A stretch of 64,000 nt of DNA from an uncultured Anaeroplasmataceae bacterium (lineage in GTDB: Bacteria; Bacillota_I; Bacilli_A; Acholeplasmatales; Anaeroplasmataceae), in contig CANRFF010000007.1 of the NCBI GenBank assembly GCA_947629825.1, positions 1 to 64,000 on the forward strand. Reading direction: 5' to 3'. Shown piece after piece: positions 1 through 7,759 of this stretch (the stretch's first letter is position 1; each line of letters starts with the position of its first letter). The position numbers and the translations under genes are program-made. The notes beneath the pieces are model-generated. The model was not told the origin of the DNA. It saw only the letters and a program-made list of their open reading frames with translations, and ran no database searches.

Positions 1-76
1 GGAGGTTTAGCTCAGTTGGGAGAGCATCTGCCCTACAAGCAGAGGGTCGGCGGTTCGAGCCCGTCAACCTCCACCA
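1..76 (+). tRNA. tRNA-Val(UAC)
   Basis: Complete cloverleaf with acceptor stem ggaggtt/aacctcc, anticodon loop CCTACAA (anticodon TAC) and encoded CCA. It starts at the first base of the window, so its promoter is outside. First of eight closely packed tRNAs. Confidence 0.95.
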
Positions 77-87
77 TTGAATTTATA

Positions 88-163
<76 letters not shown>

Positions 164-164
164 T

Positions 165-240
165 GTCCCGTTAGCTCAGCCGGTAGAGCACTTGACTTTT
201 AATCAAGGGGTCACAGATTCGAGTTCTGTACGGGACACCA
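165..240 (+). tRNA. tRNA-Lys(UUU)
   Basis: Acceptor gtcccgt/acgggac, anticodon loop CTTTTAA (anticodon TTT), encoded CCA. One base separates it from tRNA-Thr, which implies processing from a common precursor. Confidence 0.95.
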
Positions 241-248
241 ATTTTCTC

Positions 249-337
249 GCCTCGGTGGTGGAATAGGTAGACACGTGGGACTTAAAATCCCATGCCCTTT
301 AAACGGCGTGCCGGTTCGACCCCGGCCCGAGGTACCA
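249..337 (+). tRNA. tRNA-Leu(UAA)
   Basis: Class II tRNA with a long variable arm; anticodon loop CTTAAAA (anticodon TAA), acceptor gcctcgg/ccgaggt, encoded CCA. Confidence 0.93.
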
Positions 338-351
338 ATAAACACATCGAT

Positions 352-427
352 GGGGCTATAGCTCAACTGGGAGAGCGCCTGTTTTGCAAGCAGGAGGTCA
401 GCGGTTCGATCCCGCTTAGCTCCACCA
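352..427 (+). tRNA. tRNA-Ala(UGC)
   Basis: Acceptor ggggcta/tagctcc, anticodon loop TTTGCAA (anticodon TGC), T arm gcggttcgatcccgc, encoded CCA. Confidence 0.95.
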
Positions 428-463
428 TCTTAATTTTATATGGTTGTTTACTATAGGACATTT

Positions 464-540
464 GGCTCTGTAGCTCAGCTGGCTAGAGCGAGCGGTTCAT
501 ACCCGCTAGGTCGTGGGTTCGAGCCCCTCCGGAGCCACCA
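464..540 (+). tRNA. tRNA-Met(CAU), elongator type
   Basis: Acceptor ggctctg/cggagcc, anticodon loop TTCATAC (anticodon CAT), encoded CCA. The G1-C72 pair rules out the initiator. The loop context ggTTCATACcc resembles elongator tRNA-Met of Bacilli; this assignment is by resemblance only. Confidence 0.85.
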
Positions 541-545
541 AAACT

Positions 546-622
546 GGATCCGTAGCTCAGTTGGTTAGAGCCACCGGCTCATAACCGGTTGGTCACAGGT
601 TCGAGTCCTGTCGGATCCACCA
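546..622 (+). tRNA. tRNA(CAU), probably Ile2 or a second elongator Met
   Basis: Acceptor ggatccg/cggatcc, anticodon loop CTCATAA (anticodon CAT), encoded CCA. The ggCTCATAAcc context resembles the lysidine-modified tRNA-Ile2 of Bacilli more than elongator Met. The tRNA fold is certain; its amino-acid identity is inferred. Confidence 0.8.
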
Positions 623-635
623 TTGTTGATACCTT

Positions 636-726
636 GGAGAAATACCCAAGCGGTTGAAGGGTTCGGTCTTGAAAACCGATAGGGGATGCAAGTCCCGCGG
701 GGGTTCGAATCCCTCTTTCTCCGCCA
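636..726 (+). tRNA. tRNA-Ser(UGA)
   Basis: Class II tRNA with a long variable arm; acceptor ggagaaa/tttctcc, anticodon loop CTTGAAA (anticodon TGA), encoded CCA. Last gene of the eight-tRNA run. Confidence 0.95.
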
Positions 727-740
727 TAAGGGAAATGACA

Positions 741-767
741 AACACCTGATATTTCGGGTGTTTTTTA
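741..767 (+). terminator. Rho-independent terminator of the tRNA run
   Basis: Hairpin aacacc...gggtgtt followed by a run of T, 14 bases after tRNA-Ser. Confidence 0.85.
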
Positions 768-849
768 TATTGTCAGTCGAAAACCTCCCAAAATAACCAC
801 ACAATATTCGTGTGAAAACAGAAATACGATTTTTGCGTTGTTATAGAAA

Positions 850-903
850 ACACCTCCTGATATCATTTTTAGGTTAATAACCATAAAAACAATCAGGAGG
901 TGT
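850..903. repeat. 12-bp perfect inverted repeat enclosing a smaller palindrome
   Basis: ACACCTCCTGAT at 850-861 is matched by ATCAGGAGGTGT at 892-903. The 30-base loop contains the palindrome GGTTAATAACC (872-882). The right arm carries an AGGAGG Shine-Dalgarno core, so pairing would hide the ribosome site of the 11-codon ORF that follows. No T-run follows, so it is not a normal terminator. Confidence 0.7.
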
Positions 904-908
904 ATCCA

Positions 909-944
909 ATGATAAAGAAAATCAATAACGATTTTAGTTTATAA
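909..944 (+). CDS. Possible 11-residue leader-like peptide or gene remnant
   Basis: ATG 8 bases after AGGAGG (896-901) opens MIKKINNDFSL and a TAA. The ribosome site lies in the right arm of the 850-903 hairpin. Codons 6-9 lie in the left arm of a second perfect 9-bp inverted repeat, TAACGATTT (926-934) / AAATCGTTA (954-962). No plus-strand gene follows, so it is either a remnant of a lost gene or a free-standing leader. Translation is unproven. Confidence 0.25.
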   Translation: MIKKINNDFSL

Positions 945-1006
945 TGTAACGGGAAATCGTTACTGATGATATTTGAACAGTATGCAAATCTGAAATACAA
1001 ATTATG

Positions 1007-2404
1007 TTATATGCAATCATATAAAAGAACCAAGTTGTTTTTCTTTGCTTCGTCTAACAATCCTTGTGTAAAACCAGAGAGGTTAAATATAATATAATGA
1101 ACACAGGTAGCACCGGTTAGTTGCTGCAAGACACTTGATTTTGTTTGCAAATCGTGCAAAATAGAAAGCCCTTTTGGAGTAGTAGAATATTTGCATTCAC
1201 CTACTATTAAGTTTTTTCCGACACTATCTTGTGCAACGATATCAACCTCTCCCGTCTTTGCACCCCAATATCTGCCGACCTTATCCAAGCGAAAATTCCA
1301 TGTTCCTGCCACGGAAAGTTCCCACATCTTTTCCCTGCAAACGTCCTCGTAGACAAATGATGCGAAGTTTTGTACGAATCCTTTTTTTATTTGTGAAAGA
1401 ACATACTCTTTTTCACCTTTTTCGAGATAAGCCCTATAAGGATATACGAACTTAAACCAAAATGCTATAAAATTGTCCGTAATGCGATATAGACCACTCT
1501 TGCTCTTTTCAGGAGCGGATTCTGTGACAGGCACCTCGCGTTCTATCAAATCCAGATCCATCAGAACTTTGAGATATTTTGTTAAGCTGGTTTGTTTAAC
1601 TCCCAAATTTCCAGCGATGTCTGAAAGTTTATGATTTCCCATGGCTATCGCTTTGATAAGCGAAAAGTAACTCCCAATTTCGCTTACTTCTTTTTGCAAA
1701 AGAAAATATGGTTCCTCGTACAGAAAACTTTGAGCATTCAAAATATTTTCTCTTATTGCCAAATATATGTCGTCATATCCTTGAAAAGTTTCAATATACT
1801 TCGGTACTCCGCCTGTCACCGCATAAAAGGGTAACAATTCATTATCAGACTTTCCTTCATAAAATTCGTGGTAATGCTGAAACGGAATTTGTTTCAGTTT
1901 TATTTGTGCCGTTCTTCTACCATATAAAGGACTTCCGTAGTCCAAAGTCTGTGACTTCATGAGAGATACTAGTGAACCGCACAGAATAAGCATAATATTT
2001 GCGTCTTTCAACATAGTATCCCAAATTTTTTGCAATATGGAAGGAAAAGCAGAGTTGGACTGTCCAATATATTGGAATTCATCAAAAACAATAACCTTTT
2101 TCGTTTCCGTTCTGTAGCTTACAAGAGTTTTGAAAACAGTATACCAATCCACTGTAGCCGAACGAAGCAATTCATTGTTTGTAAACTCTGCAACTTGTGC
2201 TTTAAAATAATTCAGATTTTGAATTTCAGATTCTTCAGTGGCAAGAAAATAAAGTGAGTCATTATGTGATTTCAAAAACTCGGTTAAAAGAGCTGTTTTA
2301 CCAACTCGCCTGCGTCCGTAAACGATTACCAATGAAGATCCTTCTGCATTGTACTGTTTTTCAAGTGTCTCTAATTCTGTTTTTCGGTTCACAAACTTCT
2401 GCAT
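1007..2404 (-). CDS. AAA-type ATPase with C-terminal DUF234 nuclease-like domain
   Basis: 465 residues. The N-terminal P-loop ATPase (ATPase_2/AAA_14 type) shows Walker A GRRRVGKTAL near residue 31 and Walker B VIVFDEFQ near residue 106. A winged-helix-like middle part (ISDNLGV... region, about 260-290) is followed by a C-terminal part with GEVDIVA and GECKY, the E/D...ExK pattern of the restriction-endonuclease fold found in DUF234. The start is supported by GAGGTGAT just upstream of ATG 2404. Proteins of this family are common accessory genes in anaerobes; cellular role and substrate are unknown. It is divergent from the toxin-antitoxin pair and has no obvious operon partner. Confidence 0.85.
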   Translation of the reverse strand: MQKFVNRKTELETLEKQYNAEGSSLVIVYGRRRVGKTALLTEFLKSHNDSLYFLATEESEIQNLNYFKAQVAEFTNNELLRSATVDWYTVFKTLVSYRTETKKVIVFDEFQYIGQSNSAFPSILQKIWDTMLKDANIMLILCGSLVSLMKSQTLDYGSPLYGRRTAQIKLKQIPFQHYHEFYEGKSDNELLPFYAVTGGVPKYIETFQGYDDIYLAIRENILNAQSFLYEEPYFLLQKEVSEIGSYFSLIKAIAMGNHKLSDIAGNLGVKQTSLTKYLKVLMDLDLIEREVPVTESAPEKSKSGLYRITDNFIAFWFKFVYPYRAYLEKGEKEYVLSQIKKGFVQNFASFVYEDVCREKMWELSVAGTWNFRLDKVGRYWGAKTGEVDIVAQDSVGKNLIVGECKYSTTPKGLSILHDLQTKSSVLQQLTGATCVHYIIFNLSGFTQGLLDEAKKNNLVLLYDCI

Positions 2405-2544
2405 TATATCACCTCAATTATTGTCCATCTATTATTATACTCTAAATTATAATAATTTCAAGAATATTTATTTTTTTTACTGAATATTTTTAATTTTATA
2501 ACAGGACAAATTTGAATTTTTTCCAACACTTTTTCATAAAAGAG

Positions 2545-2589
2545 AAAAACAAATTCAAATTACGAAAAATGTAATTTCAATTTGTTTTT
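2545..2589. repeat. 19-bp inverted repeat in the divergent intergenic region
   Basis: Left arm 2545-2563 and right arm 2571-2589 pair at 18 of 19 positions around the loop GAAAAAT. The sequence CAAATTTGAATTT about 40 bases to the left echoes the arm. It lies just upstream of the toxin-antitoxin promoter, as an operator would. Because it has A-runs and T-runs outside the arms it could instead be a bidirectional terminator left by a lost gene. Confidence 0.65.
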
Positions 2590-2592
2590 TTA

Positions 2593-2621
2593 TTGATTTT
2601 AAATTTCATATATGGTAAAAT
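2593..2621 (+). promoter_or_regulatory. Sigma-A-type promoter of the toxin-antitoxin pair
   Basis: TTGATT (2593-2598), 17-bp spacer, TAAAAT (2616-2621), followed by GGGAG before the ATG at 2646. It directly abuts the right arm of the 2545-2589 inverted repeat. Confidence 0.6.
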
Positions 2622-2645
2622 TAAATCAAACCAAGGGAGTTAGAT

Positions 2646-3008
2646 ATGGAATATGAATATAGTCCTCCGGGAATAAAAAAGAATTATGAAGATGAAACAT
2701 GGTTGAAAAAGAAATATGGTGTGAATATTTCTGAAGGAATGATGAAATTTTTAAATTCACTGGATGCCGCAGAAAGTGCATATGATATAAAGTGCCTGCC
2801 ACAGTTTTTTATGGAACACAAAAAAGGAAATTTGAAAGAATATTATTCAGTAAGCTTGGATAAGAAGAAAAGTAAATGGAGACTTTTGATTCAGATGCTT
2901 GATGAAAAGGGAAACGTGGTAAAACCTGCCGAAGATGAAAAACAATTTTTGCTAGGCATCAAAAAAATAAGAATAAAGGAGCTCAGTGAACATTATGGCG
3001 AATATTAA
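2646..3008 (+). CDS. RelE/HigB-like toxin of a type II toxin-antitoxin pair
   Basis: 120 residues, no signal or membrane segment. The centre reads LKEYYSVSLDKKKSKWRL and the tail LLGIKKIRIKELSEHYGEY, which fits the RelE/HigB ribosome-dependent mRNA-interferase fold (small, basic, ending in a helix, cognate antitoxin directly downstream). The next gene starts inside it (13-14 codons overlap), so the two are translationally coupled, with toxin first as in HigBA. The family call rests on size, gene order and the partner, because the sequence is divergent; the toxin activity is inferred. Confidence 0.65.
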   Translation: MEYEYSPPGIKKNYEDETWLKKKYGVNISEGMMKFLNSLDAAESAYDIKCLPQFFMEHKKGNLKEYYSVSLDKKKSKWRLLIQMLDEKGNVVKPAEDEKQFLLGIKKIRIKELSEHYGEY

Positions 3009-4047
3009 AAGATTGCACCCGGGGATATATATCAAAGATGCACTTGATTCTTTGGAAATGACGGCAAAAGAATTTTCTGTAAGAACCGGCATATCCGAAA
3101 GGACATTGTCGTCTATTATGACGGGAAATGGAAATATTACTTTTGATGTTGCATATAAATTATCTGCATATTTTGATACCTCCATTACCTATTGGACGAA
3201 TTTGCAAAATATGTATGATTTACAGTTGAAGGAGGAATCCAAACAACAGGAAATCGATACGGATTGGGATTTAATTAAAACAATCAAGTCATATTTGATT
3301 TCATATCGGTACATTGAAAAGACAGACGATAAAGAAACGGCCGTTTATAAAATAAGGAAGTTGGCAGGTGTTAATTCTCTTTCATTATTAAATAAAAAAG
3401 ATACCTTTGTTTGTTTGAAAGAGCAGCATACGCAAGATGTTCAACATTGTTTTTTTCAAAATTTCTGGATTGCGTTAGCTTTAAATGAAGCCAGAAAAAA
3501 GAAGGGAACGGACTACAATAAAACAAAATTGAAAGAGTCCATTTTGGAGATCAGGGCGATGACGGTTCAGGAACCGCAGTATTTTTATCCAAGACTTCAA
3601 GAAATCTTCGATGAATGCGGAATCTCTTTTGTACTACTTCCTTATTTACCGAAATCAAATATTTATGGAGCGACAAAATGGTTCAGTGAAAACAATGTGA
3701 TGTTGGCGATTTCCAATCGTGGAGAAAAGGCCGATTTATTTTGGTTTACGTTATTTCATGAAATTTCGCATGTTCTGATGGAACATCGAAGAGAAACATT
3801 GATCAATATTAAAGATGTCGAGGATCAAGAAGCCGATCAAATGGCCGAAGAAATGTTAATTCCGCATACAAAATGGGAAGATTTCGTTTCAAAGAAGATA
3901 TTTACTGTTAATTCCATTGAATTATTTTCCAAAAGAATGGGAATTTTGCCGTGTATTGTTTTGGGTCGGTTGCATAAAGAAGGATTTCTGCCGTATGGAA
4001 GGTTTGATAAACATTTTAATGTTTCTTATCAAGTAACGTTGGAATAG
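2995..4047 (+). CDS. HigA-like antitoxin fused to an ImmA/IrrE metallopeptidase
   Basis: About 350 residues. The N terminus (residues 1-75) is an Xre/HigA helix-turn-helix starting LHPGIYIKDALDSLEM. The C-terminal half carries LFHEISHV near residue 252, the HExxH zinc site of ImmA/IrrE peptidases, followed by DQEADQMAEEMLIP, the usual downstream glutamate motif. Such fusions act as antitoxin and repressor, and the peptidase part may trigger release by self-cleavage. ATG 2995 gives the expected HigA N terminus; GTG 2986 lies nearer to AAGGAG (2976-2981) and cannot be excluded. A terminator follows. Confidence 0.85.
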   Translation: MANIKRLHPGIYIKDALDSLEMTAKEFSVRTGISERTLSSIMTGNGNITFDVAYKLSAYFDTSITYWTNLQNMYDLQLKEESKQQEIDTDWDLIKTIKSYLISYRYIEKTDDKETAVYKIRKLAGVNSLSLLNKKDTFVCLKEQHTQDVQHCFFQNFWIALALNEARKKKGTDYNKTKLKESILEIRAMTVQEPQYFYPRLQEIFDECGISFVLLPYLPKSNIYGATKWFSENNVMLAISNRGEKADLFWFTLFHEISHVLMEHRRETLINIKDVEDQEADQMAEEMLIPHTKWEDFVSKKIFTVNSIELFSKRMGILPCIVLGRLHKEGFLPYGRFDKHFNVSYQVTLE

Positions 4048-4132
4048 AAAAAAGGCCAAAGAGATTTCATCGAAAATTTTTGCAAAAAAGATCATCAAAA
4101 CAAAAGAAGTCCATAAATCTACAAAATAGATA

Positions 4133-4176
4133 AAAACTCTATGGATTGAAAATAATAAGATCCATGGAGTTTTTTG
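4133..4176 (+). terminator. Terminator of the toxin-antitoxin operon
   Basis: A 14-bp arm aaaactctatggat pairs with atccatggagtttt (4160-4173, one G-U) and a T-run follows. Confidence 0.8.
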
Positions 4177-4237
4177 ATTTTGGAATATAAAATCGGCTTT
4201 TACAAAAGATAAGGTATGATAAAAAGTGAAAAAGTTC

Positions 4238-4266
4238 TTGATTTCTTGGCGTCTATTTGATATAAT
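4238..4266 (+). promoter_or_regulatory. Promoter of the fMet-Asp-Phe tRNA cluster
   Basis: TTGATT (4238-4243), 17-bp spacer, TATAAT (4261-4266), 24 bases before the first tRNA. Confidence 0.75.
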
Positions 4267-4289
4267 AAAATCCGCAGTCCATATAACAT

Positions 4290-4366
<77 letters not shown>

Positions 4367-4367
4367 A

Positions 4368-4443
4368 GGTTCGGTGGTGTAGTGGTTAACATGCTAGTCT
4401 GTCACACTGGAGATCGCGGGTTCAAGTCCCGTCCGAACCGCCA
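4368..4443 (+). tRNA. tRNA-Asp(GUC)
   Basis: Acceptor ggttcgg/ccgaacc, anticodon loop CTGTCAC (anticodon GTC), encoded CCA. Confidence 0.95.
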
Positions 4444-4448
4444 TGTTT

Positions 4449-4524
4449 GCCTCGGTAGCTCAGTCGGTAGAGCAAAGGACTGAAAATCCTTGTGTCGGCA
4501 GTTCGATTCTGCCCTGAGGCACCA
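4449..4524 (+). tRNA. tRNA-Phe(GAA)
   Basis: Acceptor gcctcgg/ctgaggc, anticodon loop CTGAAAA (anticodon GAA), encoded CCA. Confidence 0.95.
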
Positions 4525-4552
4525 TTAAAACTTTCAAACCTTTCTTATATTT

Positions 4553-4605
4553 AAAACACGTGATGATTGGATTTTGGATTCTTTTCGTCACGTGTTTTAA
4601 TTTTT
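4553..4605 (+). terminator. Terminator of the three-tRNA cluster
   Basis: AAAACACGTGA (4553-4563) pairs perfectly with TCACGTGTTTT (4588-4598) and a T-rich tract follows. Confidence 0.8.
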
Positions 4606-4730
4606 TTAAAAAAAGAAAATCTGCCTGTAAAGTGAGAACAATACAAAAATACGAAATCGTTGATATGTCGGGTTTATTTTTTTCTTTTCTATTTTTTTAA
4701 ATTATTGTATAATAAAAACAGGTGATATTT

Positions 4731-5498
4731 ATGGAACAAATAATTCAATTTTTTGAAGACAATAAAGTGGCGGCAATCTGTCTGGATGCCTATTTTATGT
4801 TGATTATCATAACATTGATTGTCTTTTTCATTTTTCGGATCCGTAAATTTTTATCTTTGGTTATTATCGGCATCATTATAGCGGCAATTCGTTATGTGGC
4901 AGAACTGTTGAATTTGAAAATTTCCAACACCTACTATTCGATCTTTATGTTGGTATATATCTTTCTGGTAGTGGCGATTATTGCGCCGGATATCCGTAAA
5001 CTGATGGATAGCGGTCATAAAGCGGACACGAGAGCGGATATGGTGATTTCCTCTACCGAAACCACCAAAGAAGCCATCGCCGATGCGGTTTTCAATTTGT
5101 CCTCAATGAAAGTCGGAGCGTTGATTACCATTGAACAACACAATTCTTTGGAACAATACGCCGAACGGGCAATTCAGTTGAATTCCGATATTTCAAGAGA
5201 ACTTCTGGAACAGATATTCATCAAAGATTCTCCGCTTCACGACGGAGCGGTGATTATCCGCGGAAATAAAATCGTCTGTGCCGGAGCCTATTATGTATTG
5301 ACGCAGGATGACACTTTGGAAAAAACGATGGGATCGAGACATCGTGCCGCCATCGGAATTTCGGAAGTAACCGATTCGTTGACGATTATTGTATCGGAAG
5401 AAACGGGAAACGTCCATGTCGCAACAGCGGGATGTATGGTTGCGATTGACAATAAAAATGCGTTGTTGGAGTATGTGAACTTATTCTTGGGAAAGTAG
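4731..5498 (+). CDS. cdaA: Membrane diadenylate cyclase (c-di-AMP synthase)
   Basis: 255 residues. It joins two ATP into the second messenger c-di-AMP at the inner face of the membrane. Three hydrophobic segments (about residues 18-38, 40-60, 70-85) precede a DisA_N/DAC domain with the active-site motifs DSPLHDGAVII and GSRHRAAIG (DGA and RHR). ATG 4731 is chosen because AGGTGAT ends about 6 bases upstream; the in-frame GTG at 4722 lies inside that ribosome site. TATAAT stands at 4709. The usual neighbours cdaR and glmM are missing; a small membrane protein and a PAS/GGDEF-like protein follow instead. Confidence 0.95.
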   Translation: MEQIIQFFEDNKVAAICLDAYFMLIIITLIVFFIFRIRKFLSLVIIGIIIAAIRYVAELLNLKISNTYYSIFMLVYIFLVVAIIAPDIRKLMDSGHKADTRADMVISSTETTKEAIADAVFNLSSMKVGALITIEQHNSLEQYAERAIQLNSDISRELLEQIFIKDSPLHDGAVIIRGNKIVCAGAYYVLTQDDTLEKTMGSRHRAAIGISEVTDSLTIIVSEETGNVHVATAGCMVAIDNKNALLEYVNLFLGK

Positions 5499-5507
5499 GG
5501 AAGAACC

Positions 5508-5690
5508 ATGAAAATTTTAAATATCATTATCGAAATCATCACCGCCCCACTTTATTTTATCTTGAGAATTTCGGGTGTCGGAAATAAATCACGCTCTTCT
5601 TATGCAAAACCATTGGTCATTTTTTTGATTTCTCTCGTTTTGGTTGTTTTGATCGTGCTTTTCTATTACAGAGAAGATATTTTTCGATGA
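5508..5690 (+). CDS. Small single-span membrane protein
   Basis: 60 residues with an amphipathic start and one strong hydrophobic span (about residues 33-53), ending YYREDIFR. It begins 9 bases after cdaA and ends 15 bases before the next gene, so it is part of the cdaA operon. No family is recognised. Its position where cdaR is normally found makes a link to CdaA possible, but this is only positional. Confidence 0.6.
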   Translation: MKILNIIIEIITAPLYFILRISGVGNKSRSSYAKPLVIFLISLVLVVLIVLFYYREDIFR

Positions 5691-5705
5691 TAAAGGAGGA
5701 CGCTT

Positions 5706-7253
5706 ATGTTTCAACATCCTTTGATACCCTTGGTTTTTAGTATCATTTTATTACTGTTGGTTTTAAAACAGTCCCTGACCAAAAGAACCCTATTGAAATG
5801 GAGATTGTCTTTCAGTGCGCTCATCGTATTTATCTGTGCCTTGTTTGTCGTCTTTCGTCATGAAATCGAAAAAAGCGAATTTTGGACCAATTTCAGTGAT
5901 TGGACATTGTTGAGCATAGATATTCTCATCGGGCTGTTTTTGATTGTTTTAAGCGAACTTTCCATTGCGCAGGAACAATTTAATCAGGATTTGTTTTATA
6001 CGCTGGATCAAACCAGATATTATGTACTACTGGATAAAAAAGAAAGAATCAAAGAGATTTCCACGGTTTTTTTAAATGATCTTGGACTTTCGAAAACAGA
6101 AGCCTTGAAAAAGAATTTTTTTGAAACGATTGAAAAAAAGTATCGGATTTTCTCATTGAATGGAACCGAAGTTTCCAAAGATGACTTGAAAATTTATTTC
6201 GCAAATCCGTCCAAAGATGCGCAAAAAGAACAAATGAATTTGGAAGTTCACGACGATAAAGGAGATGTCTTTGCCTATTATTTTATGGAAACGCCGATTT
6301 TGGTGTTCGGCAGATTTCAGGGACGGTTGTTTATCGGAGATAAAAAAGATTCCGACAATCTGGTCGGAATGGAAAAAAATCTGGCCGATTCGATGAAAGA
6401 ATTGGAGTTAATCAAAAGCCGGTTTATCACGGTGCTTGAAAAAACCAATGAAGGAATTTATTTTTCCAATCAGACGGAAAAAAATATTTGGTTGAATGAC
6501 GTCATTGTGCAAATGTTGTCTTTAAATGAAAACAGTATGTCTTTGGAAGATTTCAAAAAGAGAATTCATCCGGATGATCTGGCGCTCTATGAAGAAAAGT
6601 TATCCCAAGTCAATCACATCAATCCCAACTATTCCGTTTCATATCGTTTTGATACGGGATCCCGTTATGCCTATGTAAAAGAAGAAGGAAGCAGAATAAC
6701 GAACGGACGAGTGGTGGAATTTTGCGGTATTTTACGTCTTTTGGATCATTATCATTTTGAAAAGACCGGAACGGAATTGGATTTGATTCAGGGAGAACCG
6801 GAAATGCTTGCGATGACGAAACGTCTTTTCGAACAGAACAAAGTATTTCAATTGGTGGTTCTTCATGTAGGATCGATTCCGAAACTGAATGAAGATTTCG
6901 GAAGAGGGATCGGAAATATGGCCCTTTCGGAGTACATCAAGGCCATCAGTCATCGTTTTGTGGATGAAAATATGATTTATCGAGTTTCCGGTTTGGATTT
7001 TGTGATTTTATTGACGGATTACAGAAAAATGGATTTATTGAAAAATTCTTTGTCCGGCAGTGAAAAACTGCTTCATGTAACGGCAGAATACGGTTCAATC
7101 AAAGTCAGTGTAGAGGCTTATATGGGAATTTCTTATTCTACGGAAGCCCGAAACGAAAAAGAAGTTTTGGCACATAGTAAAGAAGCGTTGAAATTTGCGT
7201 TAAATGAAAAGTTCAACGGGAATCATGCATATTATAAGGAAATTCATCAATGA
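5706..7253 (+). CDS. Membrane protein with PAS-like regions and a degenerate GGDEF domain
   Basis: 515 residues. Three N-terminal hydrophobic spans (about 5-20, 30-48, 72-92) are followed by a PAS-like region (about 105-200), a second PAS-like region with the HPDDLALYEEK PAC-type motif (about 245-345) and a GGDEF-fold C terminus (about 380-510). The catalytic GGDEF signature is replaced by SGLDF near residue 428, so diguanylate cyclase activity is unlikely. The order membrane-PAS-degenerate GGDEF recalls the c-di-AMP phosphodiesterase GdpP, but the DHH/DHHA1 phosphodiesterase part is absent. RBS AAAGGAGG precedes ATG. A sensory or regulatory role near c-di-AMP is inferred. Confidence 0.75.
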   Translation: MFQHPLIPLVFSIILLLLVLKQSLTKRTLLKWRLSFSALIVFICALFVVFRHEIEKSEFWTNFSDWTLLSIDILIGLFLIVLSELSIAQEQFNQDLFYTLDQTRYYVLLDKKERIKEISTVFLNDLGLSKTEALKKNFFETIEKKYRIFSLNGTEVSKDDLKIYFANPSKDAQKEQMNLEVHDDKGDVFAYYFMETPILVFGRFQGRLFIGDKKDSDNLVGMEKNLADSMKELELIKSRFITVLEKTNEGIYFSNQTEKNIWLNDVIVQMLSLNENSMSLEDFKKRIHPDDLALYEEKLSQVNHINPNYSVSYRFDTGSRYAYVKEEGSRITNGRVVEFCGILRLLDHYHFEKTGTELDLIQGEPEMLAMTKRLFEQNKVFQLVVLHVGSIPKLNEDFGRGIGNMALSEYIKAISHRFVDENMIYRVSGLDFVILLTDYRKMDLLKNSLSGSEKLLHVTAEYGSIKVSVEAYMGISYSTEARNEKEVLAHSKEALKFALNEKFNGNHAYYKEIHQ

Positions 7254-7756
7254 CAAAATCCGAAATCAGAAAAGAAATCCTGACTTACCGAAAACAACTG
7301 GATTTCCGGGAAAAGTCCAAACGAGCGCTCAACTTGATTTTGCGATTGGATTTCCGTTTGTATCGGAAAATCGGAATTTATTATCCGTTGCCTTATGAAA
7401 TTGATATTTTGCCTATAGTGTCGATCGTTCGGCAGTGTGAATTTTATCTTCCGGTGACGAAAGAAAAGTTGTATTTTTCAAAATACGAACCGCAAGATGA
7501 ATTGGTCAAAGGTTCGTTTCATTTGTTGGAACCCAAAGGAGATTTGATCTCGTCATCGGAATTGGACTGTATATTTATTCCTTGTGTTGCGATTTCCGAA
7601 GACAACAAAAGATTGGGATACGGAAAAGGATATTATGATGAGGCACTGCGAAATTTTACAGGAGTTAAAATCGGAGTATGTGCCCGTGAATTTTGTCATT
7701 TGAAGATTGCGATGGAATCGCACGATATTACTTTAGATCAAATCATAAAGGTGTAA
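7250..7756 (+). CDS. 5-formyltetrahydrofolate cyclo-ligase
   Basis: 168 residues, near the short end for the family. The enzyme uses ATP to convert 5-formyl-THF to 5,10-methenyl-THF, returning a stored folate to one-carbon metabolism in the cytosol. The N-terminal KSEIRKEILTYRKQL and the C-terminal signature RLGYGKGYYDE (residues about 123-133) are diagnostic. It overlaps the previous gene by four bases (ATGA), so it is translated in the same operon. Confidence 0.9.
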   Translation: MTKSEIRKEILTYRKQLDFREKSKRALNLILRLDFRLYRKIGIYYPLPYEIDILPIVSIVRQCEFYLPVTKEKLYFSKYEPQDELVKGSFHLLEPKGDLISSSELDCIFIPCVAISEDNKRLGYGKGYYDEALRNFTGVKIGVCAREFCHLKIAMESHDITLDQIIKV

Positions 7757-7759
7757 AAA

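Noticed and set aside
565-804. Minus-strand open frame of 79 codons across two tRNA genes and the terminator
   Set aside because: It runs antisense through tRNA(CAU), tRNA-Ser and the terminator, and its sequence is merely the translated complement of tRNA stems.
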